64,000 nucleotides of DNA from JBBROS01 sp963752225. Lineage in GTDB: Bacteria; Pseudomonadota; Alphaproteobacteria; Acetobacterales; Acetobacteraceae. A program made the position numbers and the translations under genes. How positions within the stretch are numbered: position 1 is the first letter of the stretch; the number at the start of each line of letters is the position of its first letter. Below the pieces are notes generated by a model. It was not told the origin of the DNA. It saw only the letters and a list, made by a program, of their open reading frames with translations, and searched no databases. Positions 8,619 through 17,634 of this stretch are shown piece by piece. The stretch is taken from the NCBI GenBank assembly GCA_963752225.1, contig CAVVXS010000007.1, positions 1,426,001-1,490,000 on the forward strand, read 5' to 3'.

Positions 8619-9743
8619 CTACTCCGCCGCCACCGCGACAGCCTCCTTCTCCGCCTCCAGCGCCGCGGCCTTCTTCTCCACCAGGCCGACGATGCGCTCG
8701 ATCATGTCGCCGCTCTCGATGGTGTGGTCGGTCTTGCCGGCGGCGTAGACCATGTGCCGGCCATTGCCGCCGCCGGTGACACCGATATCGGTCATCAGCG
8801 CCTCGCCGGGCCCGTTGACCACGCAGCCGATGATGCTGAGCGTCAGCGGCGTCTTGATGTGCGCCAGCCGCTCCTCGAGCTTGCCCACGGTATCGATCAC
8901 GTTGAAGCCCTGCCGGGCGCAGGACGGGCAGGAGATGATCTTCACCCCGCGATGCCGGATGCCGAGCGACTTCAGAATGTCCCAGCCGACCAGCACCTCC
9001 TCCTCGGGCTCCGCGCTCAGCGACACCCGCATGGTGTCCCCGACGCCGGCCCAGAGCAGGCTGCCGAGGCCGATCGAGGACTTCACAGTCCCCGCCCGCT
9101 TCGACCCGGCTTCGGTGATGCCGATGTGCAGCGGGTGGTCGCACTGCTCGGCGAGCTGCTGATAGGCGGCAACCGCCATGAACACGTCCGACGCCTTCAC
9201 CGAGATCTTGAACTCGTGGAAGTCGTGGTCCTGCAGGATCTTGGCGTGCTCCAGCGCGCTCTCGACCAACGCCTCCGGGTTCGGCTCGCCGTATTTCTCC
9301 AGCAGATGCCGGTCGAGCGACCCGGCGTTGACGCCGATGCGCATGGAGCAGTTGTAGTCGCGCGCGGCCTTCACCACCTCACGCACCCGCTCAGCGCTGC
9401 CGATATTGCCGGGGTTGATGCGCAGACAGGCAGCGCCGCTCTGCGCCGCCTCGATGGCGCGCCGATAATGGAAATGGATGTCGGCGACGATCGGCACGCC
9501 GACCGCCGGCACGATCTGCGCGAGCGCGAGCGCGCTTTCCTGGTCCGGGCAGGACACGCGCACTATGTCGACCCCGGCCTCCTCGCAGCGCTTGATCTGC
9601 GCGATCGTGGCCGGCACATCGGTGGTCAGCGTGTTGGTCATGGTTTGCACCGTGACCGGGGCGTCGCCGCCGACGGGAACCGGGCCCACGTGGATCTGAC
9701 GCGAGCGGCGGCGGTCGATCTGCTGATACGGACGGTAGCTCAT
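8619..9743 (-). CDS. ispG: 4-hydroxy-3-methylbut-2-en-1-yl diphosphate synthase
   Basis: A 374-residue enzyme of the MEP isoprenoid pathway (GcpE). It reduces methylerythritol cyclodiphosphate to HMBPP using a [4Fe-4S] cluster. The cluster ligands are visible: Cys272 and Cys275 in SCPSCARQGF, Cys307 in GCVVNGPGEA, and the fourth ligand Glu in the same loop. The N-terminal TIM-barrel part (VQTMTNTLT, IVADIHF, RINPGNIG) is intact. It is the single-domain bacterial form. It sits between the rodZ-like gene (105-bp gap) and hisS (2 bp), the order usual in alphaproteobacteria. Confidence 0.98.
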   Translation of the reverse strand: MSYRPYQQIDRRRSRQIHVGPVPVGGDAPVTVQTMTNTLTTDVPATIAQIKRCEEAGVDIVRVSCPDQESALALAQIVPAVGVPIVADIHFHYRRAIEAAQSGAACLRINPGNIGSAERVREVVKAARDYNCSMRIGVNAGSLDRHLLEKYGEPNPEALVESALEHAKILQDHDFHEFKISVKASDVFMAVAAYQQLAEQCDHPLHIGITEAGSKRAGTVKSSIGLGSLLWAGVGDTMRVSLSAEPEEEVLVGWDILKSLGIRHRGVKIISCPSCARQGFNVIDTVGKLEERLAHIKTPLTLSIIGCVVNGPGEALMTDIGVTGGGNGRHMVYAAGKTDHTIESGDMIERIVGLVEKKAAALEAEKEAVAVAAE

Positions 9744-9848
9744 GAACCTCGTTCCCGAGTGGTGCCGCCGATATAGGCGCCGGCGGCGGCCGCTTCTACC
9801 GCGCCCGGCCCCGCGCCGTCGAGGGTGTGGCCCTCCTGCGACGCCGCG

Positions 9849-10814
9849 TTACGGACGGGTCGCCTGCCGCAGCGCATCGGGTTCGAGCGGCACGTCGCGC
9901 CGCACGGCGCCGGCCGCACCCAAGGGCGGCATCACCGTCCCATCCAGCAGCAGTTCCGTTCCACCGGCATTGCCCGTCGTCATGACGAGCTGCTGCCCGC
10001 GCGGCACCGGCCAGGTTTCGCCGCCGCGCAGGGTGCGGTTCAGCAGCACCGGCCCCTGCTTGGCCCGAACCTGCACCCAAGCATCGGCCTTGACCCGAAG
10101 CACCAGCCGGCTCGCATCGGCCGCCGGCACGGCGGCCCGGGTCTCGGCCAGGGCCGGCGCGCCCGGTCCGGGCGGCCTGGGCGGCCCGGGCGGCCCGGGT
10201 AGTGCAGAGCTCGCCGCTGGCTCGGCGGAGACGGCGGCGCTGGCGACAACCGCCGGCGTTGCCGCCGCGACCGGAGGGAACGCCGCCGGCCCGGGCGGCG
10301 CCGCCAACGACGCCAGCCGCTCCGGCACCGGCGCCACCGCGGCCGTCGCCGACGGCCCGTCGCCTGACCAGCCATACCAGGCCGCGTAGGAGCCGACTGC
10401 GATCACCGCGCCCAGCAGCACCACCGCACCGGCCGGGACGCCGCGATCCGGAACCGGCGCCGGGAACACCAGCTCCGGCGCCCGGTTCACCTCGGCCGCC
10501 TCCGCCCGGAACCGCCGCGCCACCTCGGCCGCGTTCAATCCCAGGACCGTCGCATAGCTGCGCAGGAACCCGACCGCGTAGGCATTGCCCGGCAAGTCCT
10601 CGAGCCGCCCCGCCTCGATGGCCTCGAGGTAGGGCAGCCGGATGCGGAGATTGGCCGCCACCTCCGCCAGCGTCCAGCCGACCCGCTGCCGCGCGGCGCA
10701 AAGCTCGGCGCCGACCCGCGCGGCGCCGCACTCCGGCCCGGCCAAATTCGCGGCCGGCATCGGCGACATCAGCTCCGGCACTTTCTGGAACCTCGGCTTC
10801 CGGTCCTGCATCAT
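9849..10814 (-). CDS. RodZ-like protein: HTH, single membrane helix, DUF4115
   Basis: A 321-residue protein with RodZ architecture. Residues about 30-105 are an Xre-type helix-turn-helix domain (ELCAARQRVGWTLAEVA, IRLPYLEAIEAGR, YAVGFLRSYA), followed by one membrane helix (about 128-150), a long Ala/Pro/Gly-rich linker (about 155-235) and a C-terminal periplasmic DUF4115 fold (LVLRVKADAWVQVR through LLLDGTVMPPLG). RodZ links MreB to the elongation machinery and sets rod shape. The linker is low-complexity Pro/Ala. The first two codons are both ATG, so the start could be 10814 or 10811. Its position between ptsP and ispG supports the assignment. Confidence 0.88.
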   Translation of the reverse strand: MMQDRKPRFQKVPELMSPMPAANLAGPECGAARVGAELCAARQRVGWTLAEVAANLRIRLPYLEAIEAGRLEDLPGNAYAVGFLRSYATVLGLNAAEVARRFRAEAAEVNRAPELVFPAPVPDRGVPAGAVVLLGAVIAVGSYAAWYGWSGDGPSATAAVAPVPERLASLAAPPGPAAFPPVAAATPAVVASAAVSAEPAASSALPGPPGPPRPPGPGAPALAETRAAVPAADASRLVLRVKADAWVQVRAKQGPVLLNRTLRGGETWPVPRGQQLVMTTGNAGGTELLLDGTVMPPLGAAGAVRRDVPLEPDALRQATRP

Positions 10815-10894
10815 ACCGCACCTCAGGTCACGTCACCTGATGTAAACGGAAGCGGCTTGTGCTTCCAGCAGAAGCCGAGTCGGCCTGACAAAAC

Positions 10895-13126
10895 TCAACC
10901 GATGTGCCCGTGCTCCCGGGCCCATGTGGCGATGGGCTCGCGCAGGCTGGCGGCCCCCCGGTCGTTGCGCCGCAACGCCTCCAACAGGCCGCGCAGCTCG
11001 CCCATGTTCACGTTGGCCATCATCGCCTTGATCCGCAGCAGGCTCGCCGCCGGCATCGACAGCGTCGTGATGCCAATTGCCGCCAGCACCATCGCTTCCA
11101 GCGGCCGCGACGCATGCTCGCCGCACACCGACACCTCCACCCCCGCCAACCGCGCCGCCGCCTCGATCGTCGACAGCGCATCCAGCGCCGGCGGGCTCAG
11201 CAGGTCGTAGCGGCTGGCCAGCGCCGGGGTGCCGCGGTCGGCGGCGAACAGGAACTGCATCAGGTCGTTGGAGCCGATCGAAACGAAGTCGGCGTCCTGC
11301 ATCAGCTCCGGCAGCTGGAACAGCAGCGACGGCACCTCGATCATGGTGCCGACCGACAGCAGCTGGCTGGTCGGCCGCACCCGCGCCGCTTCGGCCATCA
11401 GCAGCGCGCGGGCGGCGCGGAATTCGGCCACGGTGGCGACCATCGGGAACATCACGCTCAACGGCCGCCCGGCCGCGGCCAGCAGCAGTGCACGCAACTG
11501 CCGCCGCAGCAGCGCCGGGCGGTCGAGCCCGATGCGGAGGCTGCGCCAGCCCATCGCCGGGTTCTCCTCCGCTTGCGGCGGCGAGTCCGGCAGCAGCTTG
11601 TCGCCGCCGAGGTCCAAGGTGCGGAACCGCACCGGCCGGTCGCCGGCCGCGTCCAGGATGCGGCCGTAGATCGTCGCCTGCTCGGCCACGTCGGCGATGC
11701 TGCCGCGCGCCAGCATGGCGATCTCGGTGCGGAACAGCCCGATCCCGGCGGCGCCGGTGGCGTCGAGCTGCTCGACCTCCAGCCCCAGGCCGACGTTCAG
11801 CAGCAGCCGCAGTGCCACCCCGTCGCGGGTCTGCGACGGCTTGTCGCGTTGCGCGGCATAGCCTTGCTCGATCTTCTGCCGGACCCGCAGCGCCCGCTCG
11901 TAGGCGGCCCGCACCTCGCCGTCGGGGCGCAGGATCAGCTGCCCCTCGTCGGCGTCGAGCACGGCGCTGTCGCCTTCCTCCACCGCGCCGAGCACGCCGC
12001 GCACGCCGCCCACCGCCGGCATTCCCAGCGCCCGCGCCAGGATCGCCGCATGGCCGGCGGTGCTGCCCTCCTCGATCATCACCCCGCCGATGCCGCGCGC
12101 GTGCCATTCGAGCAGCTGCGCCGGACCGAGCCGCCGGGCCAGCAGGATCGCCCCGCGCGGCACCGCCACCCGGTCGCTGCCGCCGCCGTCGAGTGCCGCC
12201 AGCACCCGCCCGGCGAGGTCCTCGAGATCGGCCAGCCGCTCCTGCAGATAAGGGTCGGCCACCCGGCGCATGCGGTCGCGCACCTCGTTCATCACCCGGT
12301 GCACCGCCGCCTCGGCCGTCAGCCCGGTCTCGATCGCGTCCCGCACCCGCCGCATCCAGCCGCCATCGGCGGCCACCATGCGGGTCGCCTCCAGCACCTC
12401 GCGCGGGCCGTCGCCGGCCGGCAGCCGGGTCTCGATCAGGTCCTCGAGCGATTGCCGCATCGACCGCGCCGCGGCGGCCAGCCGCTTCACCTCGGCCGCC
12501 GGATCGTCGGCCAGCAGCCGGCGCAGCGGCGCGCCCATGCCGTGCAGCACCACCGGCCCGATGGCGATGCCGGGCGCGATCGGCGTCGCCGAGAACTGCC
12601 GCGACATGGTGGCGATCAGGCCCTGCTCGGCCCCGTCGCTGGCGCCGGCGCTGCTCAGCAGCTCGGCCAGCAGCATCGCCACGGTCTCGAGCACCTCGCA
12701 CTCGTCGTCGGCATAGGTCCGCGGCGCCCGATTCTGCACCACCACCACGCCCAGCGTTCGCCCGGCCCGGCGCACCGGCACCGCCAGCAGCGAGGCGTAG
12801 GGCTCCTCCCCGGTCTCGGGCCGGTAGGCGAAGGCGGGATGGTTCTGCGCATCGGGCAGGTTCTGGATGCCGCCGGTCGCCGCCGCCAAGCCGACGATCC
12901 CCTCGCCGACCCGCAGCCGGGTGCGGCCGACCGCGGTGACCCGCAGCCCGAACGTCGCCGTCAGCTCCAGCATGTCGCCGGGCCGCATCGCGTAGACGCT
13001 GCACACCTCGGCCACCAGCTCGGCGGCCACGACCTGCGTCAACTCACGCATAACCGCCGCGCCGTCACCCGCCTCCCCCGCCATCAAGGCGCGGAGCCGG
13101 GCGAGCAGCCGGCGGGTTCCGGACAC
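10895..13126 (-). CDS. ptsP: phosphoenolpyruvate-protein phosphotransferase, nitrogen PTS (EI-Ntr)
   Basis: The 743-residue first enzyme of the nitrogen phosphotransferase system: it takes phosphate from PEP and passes it to NPr. An N-terminal GAF domain (about residues 20-160), which senses glutamine in characterised members, precedes the EI domains. The phosphorylated His359 lies in EEGSTAGHAAILARALG, and the PEP-binding barrel has GLFRTEIAML, SIGSNDLMQF and the active-site Cys in VSVCGEHASR. The start is a GTG at 13126 that overlaps the stop of the upstream gene by one base (TAGTG); longer readings lack homology. It is in the lysC-to-prmC block. Confidence 0.96.
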   Translation of the reverse strand: MSGTRRLLARLRALMAGEAGDGAAVMRELTQVVAAELVAEVCSVYAMRPGDMLELTATFGLRVTAVGRTRLRVGEGIVGLAAATGGIQNLPDAQNHPAFAYRPETGEEPYASLLAVPVRRAGRTLGVVVVQNRAPRTYADDECEVLETVAMLLAELLSSAGASDGAEQGLIATMSRQFSATPIAPGIAIGPVVLHGMGAPLRRLLADDPAAEVKRLAAAARSMRQSLEDLIETRLPAGDGPREVLEATRMVAADGGWMRRVRDAIETGLTAEAAVHRVMNEVRDRMRRVADPYLQERLADLEDLAGRVLAALDGGGSDRVAVPRGAILLARRLGPAQLLEWHARGIGGVMIEEGSTAGHAAILARALGMPAVGGVRGVLGAVEEGDSAVLDADEGQLILRPDGEVRAAYERALRVRQKIEQGYAAQRDKPSQTRDGVALRLLLNVGLGLEVEQLDATGAAGIGLFRTEIAMLARGSIADVAEQATIYGRILDAAGDRPVRFRTLDLGGDKLLPDSPPQAEENPAMGWRSLRIGLDRPALLRRQLRALLLAAAGRPLSVMFPMVATVAEFRAARALLMAEAARVRPTSQLLSVGTMIEVPSLLFQLPELMQDADFVSIGSNDLMQFLFAADRGTPALASRYDLLSPPALDALSTIEAAARLAGVEVSVCGEHASRPLEAMVLAAIGITTLSMPAASLLRIKAMMANVNMGELRGLLEALRRNDRGAASLREPIATWAREHGHIG

Positions 13127-14208
13127 TATCCGGGGCCCGCGGTGGCCAGCGCCGGGGGTGGCGCCGCAGCCAGGCCGGGCACCGCCGGCGTGGTCGACTC
13201 GCCCAGCGCATGCCGGGCCTGCTGCACCAATTCGTCGATGATGGCGGCGATCGGCTGCTCGCACGTCACCATGCCGACCGACTGCCCGGCCATCAGCGAG
13301 CCGTCCTCGACGTCGCCGTCGATCACCGCGCGGCGCAGCGCGCCCGCCCAGAAATGCTCGATGCTGAGCTGCGCCGCCTCACGCGACAGCTCCCCTGTCG
13401 CGACTTGGCGCACCATCTCCGCCTGATGCTGCTGGAACCGCTCGGTCGCCGCGTTGGCGAGAGCGCGCACCGGAATGATCGGAAAGCTCGGGTCGAGTTG
13501 CACGCTCGCCTGCGCGTCGCGGGCGCGGGCATGGAAGAACGCGTGCTTGAAGCGCGGATGGGCGATGCTTTCGCTTGCCGCCGCGAACCGTGTGCCGAGC
13601 TGCGCCCCGGCGGCGCCCATCCGCAGATAGGCGGCGATCGCCTCGCCGCGGCCGATCCCGCCGGCAACGAACACCGGCACCTCGGTGATCGCGGGCAGGA
13701 TCTCCTGCGCCAGCACGCCCAGCGAGACCGGGCCGATATGGCCGCCGGCCTCCGATCCCTCCACGACCAGGGCGTCGACGCCGGCGCGGATCATGCGATG
13801 CGCCATCGGCAGCGCCGGCGCGAAGCCGATCACCCGCGCGCCGCCATCCTTGACCCGGCGTACCGCCGCCCCTTTCGGCACGCCGCCGGCCAGCACCACG
13901 TGGCCGACCCGTGCCCGCAGGCACACGTCGATCAGCGCATCGAGCTCCGGATGCATGGTGATCAGGTTGACGCCGAACGGCGCCCCCGTCAGCGCCTGCG
14001 TTGCAGCTACCTCGGCGGCCAGCGCGTCCGGACCCATCGATCCGCCGGCCACCACGCCGAAACCGCCGGCATTGCTGATCGCCGAAACCAGCCGGCGCTC
14101 GCTCACCCAGCTCATCGCCCCGCCCATGATGGCGGTGCGGGTGCCGAGAAAGGCGGTGCCGCGGGACCAGAGCCGATCGAGTGCGGAGGCGGAATGTTCA
14201 GCCGGCAT
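13126..14208 (-). CDS. NAD(P)H-dependent flavin oxidoreductase, nitronate monooxygenase family
   Basis: A 360-residue TIM-barrel FMN protein of the nitronate monooxygenase / 2-nitropropane dioxygenase family. Typical stretches are TAIMGGAMSWVSERRLVSAISNAG at the start of the barrel (residues about 26-49), APFGVNLI, VVEGSEAGGHIGP (the His is near the catalytic position), VPVFVAGGIGRGEAIAA and GAAGAQLGTRFAA, which bind flavin phosphate. Members oxidise alkyl nitronates or act as enoyl reductases, so the substrate is open. ATG 14208 is chosen because it overlaps the lysC stop by 11 bp; an ATG at 14244 would overlap more. Its position between lysC and ptsP is unusual, and nothing in it relates to lysine or the PTS. 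Confidence 0.88.
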   Translation of the reverse strand: MPAEHSASALDRLWSRGTAFLGTRTAIMGGAMSWVSERRLVSAISNAGGFGVVAGGSMGPDALAAEVAATQALTGAPFGVNLITMHPELDALIDVCLRARVGHVVLAGGVPKGAAVRRVKDGGARVIGFAPALPMAHRMIRAGVDALVVEGSEAGGHIGPVSLGVLAQEILPAITEVPVFVAGGIGRGEAIAAYLRMGAAGAQLGTRFAAASESIAHPRFKHAFFHARARDAQASVQLDPSFPIIPVRALANAATERFQQHQAEMVRQVATGELSREAAQLSIEHFWAGALRRAVIDGDVEDGSLMAGQSVGMVTCEQPIAAIIDELVQQARHALGESTTPAVPGLAAAPPPALATAGPG

Positions 14209-15415
14209 CGAGACCATAGGCGGTGTGCAGCGCACGAACCGCAAGTTCCGTGTACTCGGCGGCGATCAGCACGCTGACCTTGATCTCGGACGTGGAGATG
14301 ACCTGGATGTTGATCGCCTTCCCGGCCAGGGTGGAGAACATGGTGTTGGCGACGCCGGCATGGCTGCGCATGCCGACGCCGACCACGCTGATCTTGGCCA
14401 CGTCCGGGTCGGTCACCACGGTGGTGGAGCCGATCGCACCGGCATTCTCGGCCAGGATCGCCTGCGCCCGCGGCAGGTCGGAGCGGCCCACCGTGAAGGT
14501 GAGGTCGGTCGAGCCGTCCGCGCTGACGTTCTGCACGATCATGTCGACGTTCACGTTGGCGGCGCTGAGCGGGCCGAAGATCGCCGCTGCGACGCCGGGC
14601 CGGTCCGGCACGTGCCGCAGCGTGATCTTCGCCTCGTCGCGCGAATAGGCGATGCCGGATACGATTGCTTGTTCCACGATCTCGTCCTCGTCCACCACCA
14701 GCGTGCCCGGCTTGTCCTCGAAGGAACTCAGCACCTGCACCCGCACCCGCTGCTTCATTGCCAGCTCGACGCTGCGTGTTTGCAAGACCTTCGCGCCGAC
14801 GGAGGCGAGTTCCAGCATCTCCTCATACGCGATCTTGTCCAGCTTGCGCGCCTTGGAGGTGATGCGCGGATCGGTCGTGTAAACGCCGTCGACGTCGGTG
14901 TAGATGTCGCACCGCTCCGCCTTGAGCGCCGCCGCCAGTGCCACGGCCGAGGTGTCCGACCCGCCGCGGCCCAGGGTCGTGATCCGCGCTTCCGGCCCGA
15001 GGCCCTGGAACCCGGCCACCACCGGCACCTGCCCGGCCTTCATCGCCGCCAGCAACGCCTCGCCCTCGACCGCCTCGATCCGAGCCCGGCCATGCGCGCC
15101 GTCGGTGCGCAACGGGATCTGCCATCCGGCCCAGGACCGCGCCGCCACCCCCAGCGCATGCAGCGCGATCGCCAGCAACCCGCTCGTGACCTGCTCCCCG
15201 GTCGCCACCACGGCGTCGTATTCACGCGAATCGTGCAGGGGCGACAGTTGCGCGCACCATGCGACGAGCTGGTTGGTGACGCCGGACATCGCGCTGACCA
15301 CCACGGCGACTTCGTTGCCGGCGTCAACTTCACCCTTAACTCGCTTGGCAACATTGCGAATACGGTCGAGGTCCGCCACCGACGTGCCGCCGAACTTCAT
15401 CACGATGCGTGCCAT
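14198..15415 (-). CDS. lysC: aspartate kinase
   Basis: It phosphorylates aspartate, the first step toward lysine, threonine, methionine and diaminopimelate. The 405 residues include the kinase signature KFGGTSV (7-13), the substrate-binding GRGGSDTSAVALA and DVDGVYTTDPR, and two C-terminal ACT domains (about 265-400) that mediate feedback inhibition. It is the monofunctional form. It is divergent from ubiG across about 200 bp that should hold both promoters, an arrangement seen in many alphaproteobacteria, and it heads the minus-strand block. Its product supplies the diaminopimelate that MurE, encoded far downstream here, builds into the wall. Confidence 0.98.
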   Translation of the reverse strand: MARIVMKFGGTSVADLDRIRNVAKRVKGEVDAGNEVAVVVSAMSGVTNQLVAWCAQLSPLHDSREYDAVVATGEQVTSGLLAIALHALGVAARSWAGWQIPLRTDGAHGRARIEAVEGEALLAAMKAGQVPVVAGFQGLGPEARITTLGRGGSDTSAVALAAALKAERCDIYTDVDGVYTTDPRITSKARKLDKIAYEEMLELASVGAKVLQTRSVELAMKQRVRVQVLSSFEDKPGTLVVDEDEIVEQAIVSGIAYSRDEAKITLRHVPDRPGVAAAIFGPLSAANVNVDMIVQNVSADGSTDLTFTVGRSDLPRAQAILAENAGAIGSTTVVTDPDVAKISVVGVGMRSHAGVANTMFSTLAGKAINIQVISTSEIKVSVLIAAEYTELAVRALHTAYGLDAG

Positions 15416-15613
15416 GATCGGCCCTGGTCCCCATTCAACTCGGTTCGTCCGCCCCGATCGGCCCGGTGCTTGGGACCAAGCGCCGGAATCGGATCGTGGA
15501 ACGCCTACCCGCGGCGGTTGCGGGCGGCTTGCAGCACGTCCTGTCCAGGTTCACATACCGGGGCGATGGGGGCCGGGCAACATGCTTGCCCCGGAATGAC
15601 GCGAGATGCTGGC

Positions 15614-16313
15614 ATGCAGGACCACCCCATCTCGGTGCGGCCCGACGAGGTGGCGCGGTTCGACCGCCTCGCCGGCACGTGGTGGGACCCGGACGGGCCG
15701 ATGCGGCCGCTGCATGCGATGAACCCGCTCCGAGTTCGGCTGGATCGACCGCCGCATCCCGCCGCGCAGTCGTATCCTCGACATAGGCTGCGGCGCCGGA
15801 CTCGCGGCCGAGGCGCTGGCCCGACTCGGCCACGCCGTGCTGGGCGTCGACGCCGCACCGGAGCCGGTCGCGGCCGCCCGCGCCCATGCCACCGGCGCCG
15901 GCGTCGCCGTCGACTACCGGGTCGGCGCCGCCGAGAACCTCGTCGCCGAAGGGGCGCGGTTTTCGGTCATCACCGCCCTCGAGGTGATCGAGCACGTCGC
16001 CGACCCCGCCGCCTTTCTCGGCCTCGCTGCCGCGCTGCTCGAGCCCGGCGGCCGCTTGTTCGTCTCCACCCTGAACCGCACCGCCCAGTCGCTGCTGGTT
16101 GCCAAGCTCGGGGCCGAGTACGTGCTGCGGATGCTGCCGGTCGGCACCCATGAGTGGCGGCGGTTTGTCACCCCGGCCGAGCTCGCCGCCGGCGCGAAGG
16201 CGTCCGGGTTGCGGCTGCGCGCCACGGCGGGGATGCGCTTCGACCCGCTTCGCCGCACTTGGCGCGAAAGCCGCGATCTATCGATCAACTACATCGCCGA
16301 GCTCGCCGCCTGA
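15614..16313 (+). pseudogene. ubiG: ubiquinone biosynthesis O-methyltransferase, broken by a +1 frameshift
   Basis: Both halves of UbiG, the SAM-dependent O-methyltransferase acting twice in ubiquinone synthesis, are present in two frames. The first frame from ATG 15614 reads VARFDRLAGTWWDPDGP and ends in HAMNPLRV. The second then supplies GWIDRRIPPRSRILDIGCGAG (the SAM-binding loop), ALEVIEHVADP, GTHEWRRFVTP, and ends properly at 16313. Dropping one T of the TT at 15735-15736 restores NPLRVGWIDRR with no other change, so the lesion is a single inserted base. UbiG is normally needed for respiration, so a sequencing error is a serious alternative to a real mutation. ATG 15596 is another possible start. 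Divergent from lysC. Confidence 0.92.
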
Positions 16314-16383
16314 GTCGACCTGCCGGCCGCTTTCTCGATTGGTGCGCGAGGCGGCCTTGTAGGGCAGCCGGCCGCCATGGTGG

Positions 16384-17499
16384 CTAGCCGTCCGACGGCG
16401 CCGCCGCATTCACCAAAGGCGGCACCTTGACCGGCGGCAGTTCCACCGCCTGTGCCGGGAGCGGATGCTTTGCCCGGTGGAATGGTGGCAACTCCTGCGG
16501 CTGCCCAGTTTGCAGCGCGCGCTCGATCGCTGCCACCACCCGGACGTCGAGCCGCCCTTCTTCGCCGTCCGGTTCAGGGTCATGGTCGTTGAGGATGCAA
16601 TCGGAGAAGTATCGCGTCTCGGCGCCGAACTGGTCCGACGCGGCGAAGCTCCGCTCGCTCGTGGCGTCGCCGATTGTCAGCCGGTGGTGCAGCGGCCCCG
16701 GAAAGGCGTAGCCGTGCTCGACCACCAAGTCGCCGCGGTCGCCGCTGATCCGGTACTGGTTCATCGTGTTCAACCCGTACGCCACGGTGAACTGCCCGAT
16801 CCGGCCTCCGGGAAAGCGCAGCATGACCGAGACCGTGTCGTCGAAATCGTAGCCGAGATGGTCGTGCCGCGTGCCCCAAGCCATCACCTCGATCGGCTCG
16901 GCGCGGAACAGGTTGCGCGCCGCGTTGATCGGGTACGGCCCCATATCGGCCACCGGCCCGGCCCAGAACCCGCGCCGGGCCCGATGGTTGCTGCGCGCCA
17001 CTGGCTGCGCGAACACCGAGCTGAACAGCCATACCCGGCCCAGCGTGCCCGACTGCTCGATGCGGATCGCCTCGAGCGTCGCCGGGTCGAAATGCAGCCG
17101 GTAGGCGATCATCAGCTTGGCGCCCGAGGACCGCGCCGCGGCCTCGATGGCCCGGCAGTCCTCCTCGCTGGTCGCCATCGGCTTCTCCAGCAGCACGTGG
17201 ACGCCGGCCTCGAGCGCCGGCACGGCAAACTGCCGATGCTGATCGTTCGGCAGCGCGAGATAGATCGCGTCGAACCCGCGGCTGTCCAGCGCCGCCCGGA
17301 ACGCGTCGTAATGGTAGGTGCGCTCGATCCCGTAGCGGGCGCCGAGCGCCTCAGCCTTGTTCTGGTCGCCGGTCACGATCGCCGTCAGCGCCGAGTTGCC
17401 CGTCTGCGCGACGCCGGGCATGAACGCCGCCTGACTGATCCACCCGGCACCGACGACGGCATAGCGGACCATATTTCCTTCGGGCGTGCGTGCCGTCAT
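16384..17499 (-). CDS. Gfo/Idh/MocA family oxidoreductase
   Basis: A 371-residue NAD(P)-dependent sugar-type dehydrogenase. The Rossmann start YAVVGAGWISQ carries the GxGxxx loop, EKPMATS is the conserved Lys-Pro motif that orients nicotinamide, and IAYRLHFDPAT and GPYPINAARNLF mark the C-terminal alpha/beta substrate domain. Relatives act on glucose, inositol, gluco-fructose or sugar-nucleotide substrates; the substrate here is unknown. There is no Tat signal, so it is probably cytosolic. ATG 17499 is used; an ATG nine codons in (just before VRYAVVGAG) fits the family start equally well. It is divergent from the chemoreceptor gene with a 135-bp gap. Confidence 0.88.
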   Translation of the reverse strand: MTARTPEGNMVRYAVVGAGWISQAAFMPGVAQTGNSALTAIVTGDQNKAEALGARYGIERTYHYDAFRAALDSRGFDAIYLALPNDQHRQFAVPALEAGVHVLLEKPMATSEEDCRAIEAAARSSGAKLMIAYRLHFDPATLEAIRIEQSGTLGRVWLFSSVFAQPVARSNHRARRGFWAGPVADMGPYPINAARNLFRAEPIEVMAWGTRHDHLGYDFDDTVSVMLRFPGGRIGQFTVAYGLNTMNQYRISGDRGDLVVEHGYAFPGPLHHRLTIGDATSERSFAASDQFGAETRYFSDCILNDHDPEPDGEEGRLDVRVVAAIERALQTGQPQELPPFHRAKHPLPAQAVELPPVKVPPLVNAAAPSDG

Positions 17500-17634
17500 C
17501 GCGGGCCTCCTTTGTGCACCGGGCGCAAACGCCGGGCCACCGGGGCGGTTTGGCCGCGCAAGTTCCGCAACGCGCTAACTCGGCATTAAAGGTCCGGTCT
17601 CATAATCGGGGTCTCGCTCCACGATGAGGCGTCG

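Noticed and set aside
8617..9144. A 176-residue N-terminal extension of hisS into ispG
   Set aside because: The extension is out-of-frame ispG sequence. The TTG at 8616 has a ribosome binding site and gives the family length.
13127..13264. A 46-residue N-terminal extension of ptsP
   Set aside because: It reads through the upstream oxidoreductase gene out of frame. GTG 13126 overlaps the preceding stop by one base and fits the family.
10904..13426. An 840-codon open frame on the plus strand opposite ptsP
   Set aside because: It is rich in Arg, His, Gln and Pro with no family similarity. In 70% GC DNA the antisense frame of a real gene is often open. ptsP on the other strand has complete motifs.
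15837..16313. A separate short methyltransferase gene starting at ATG 15837
   Set aside because: It would lack the SAM-binding loop, which lies just upstream in the same frame. It is the second half of the frameshifted ubiG.
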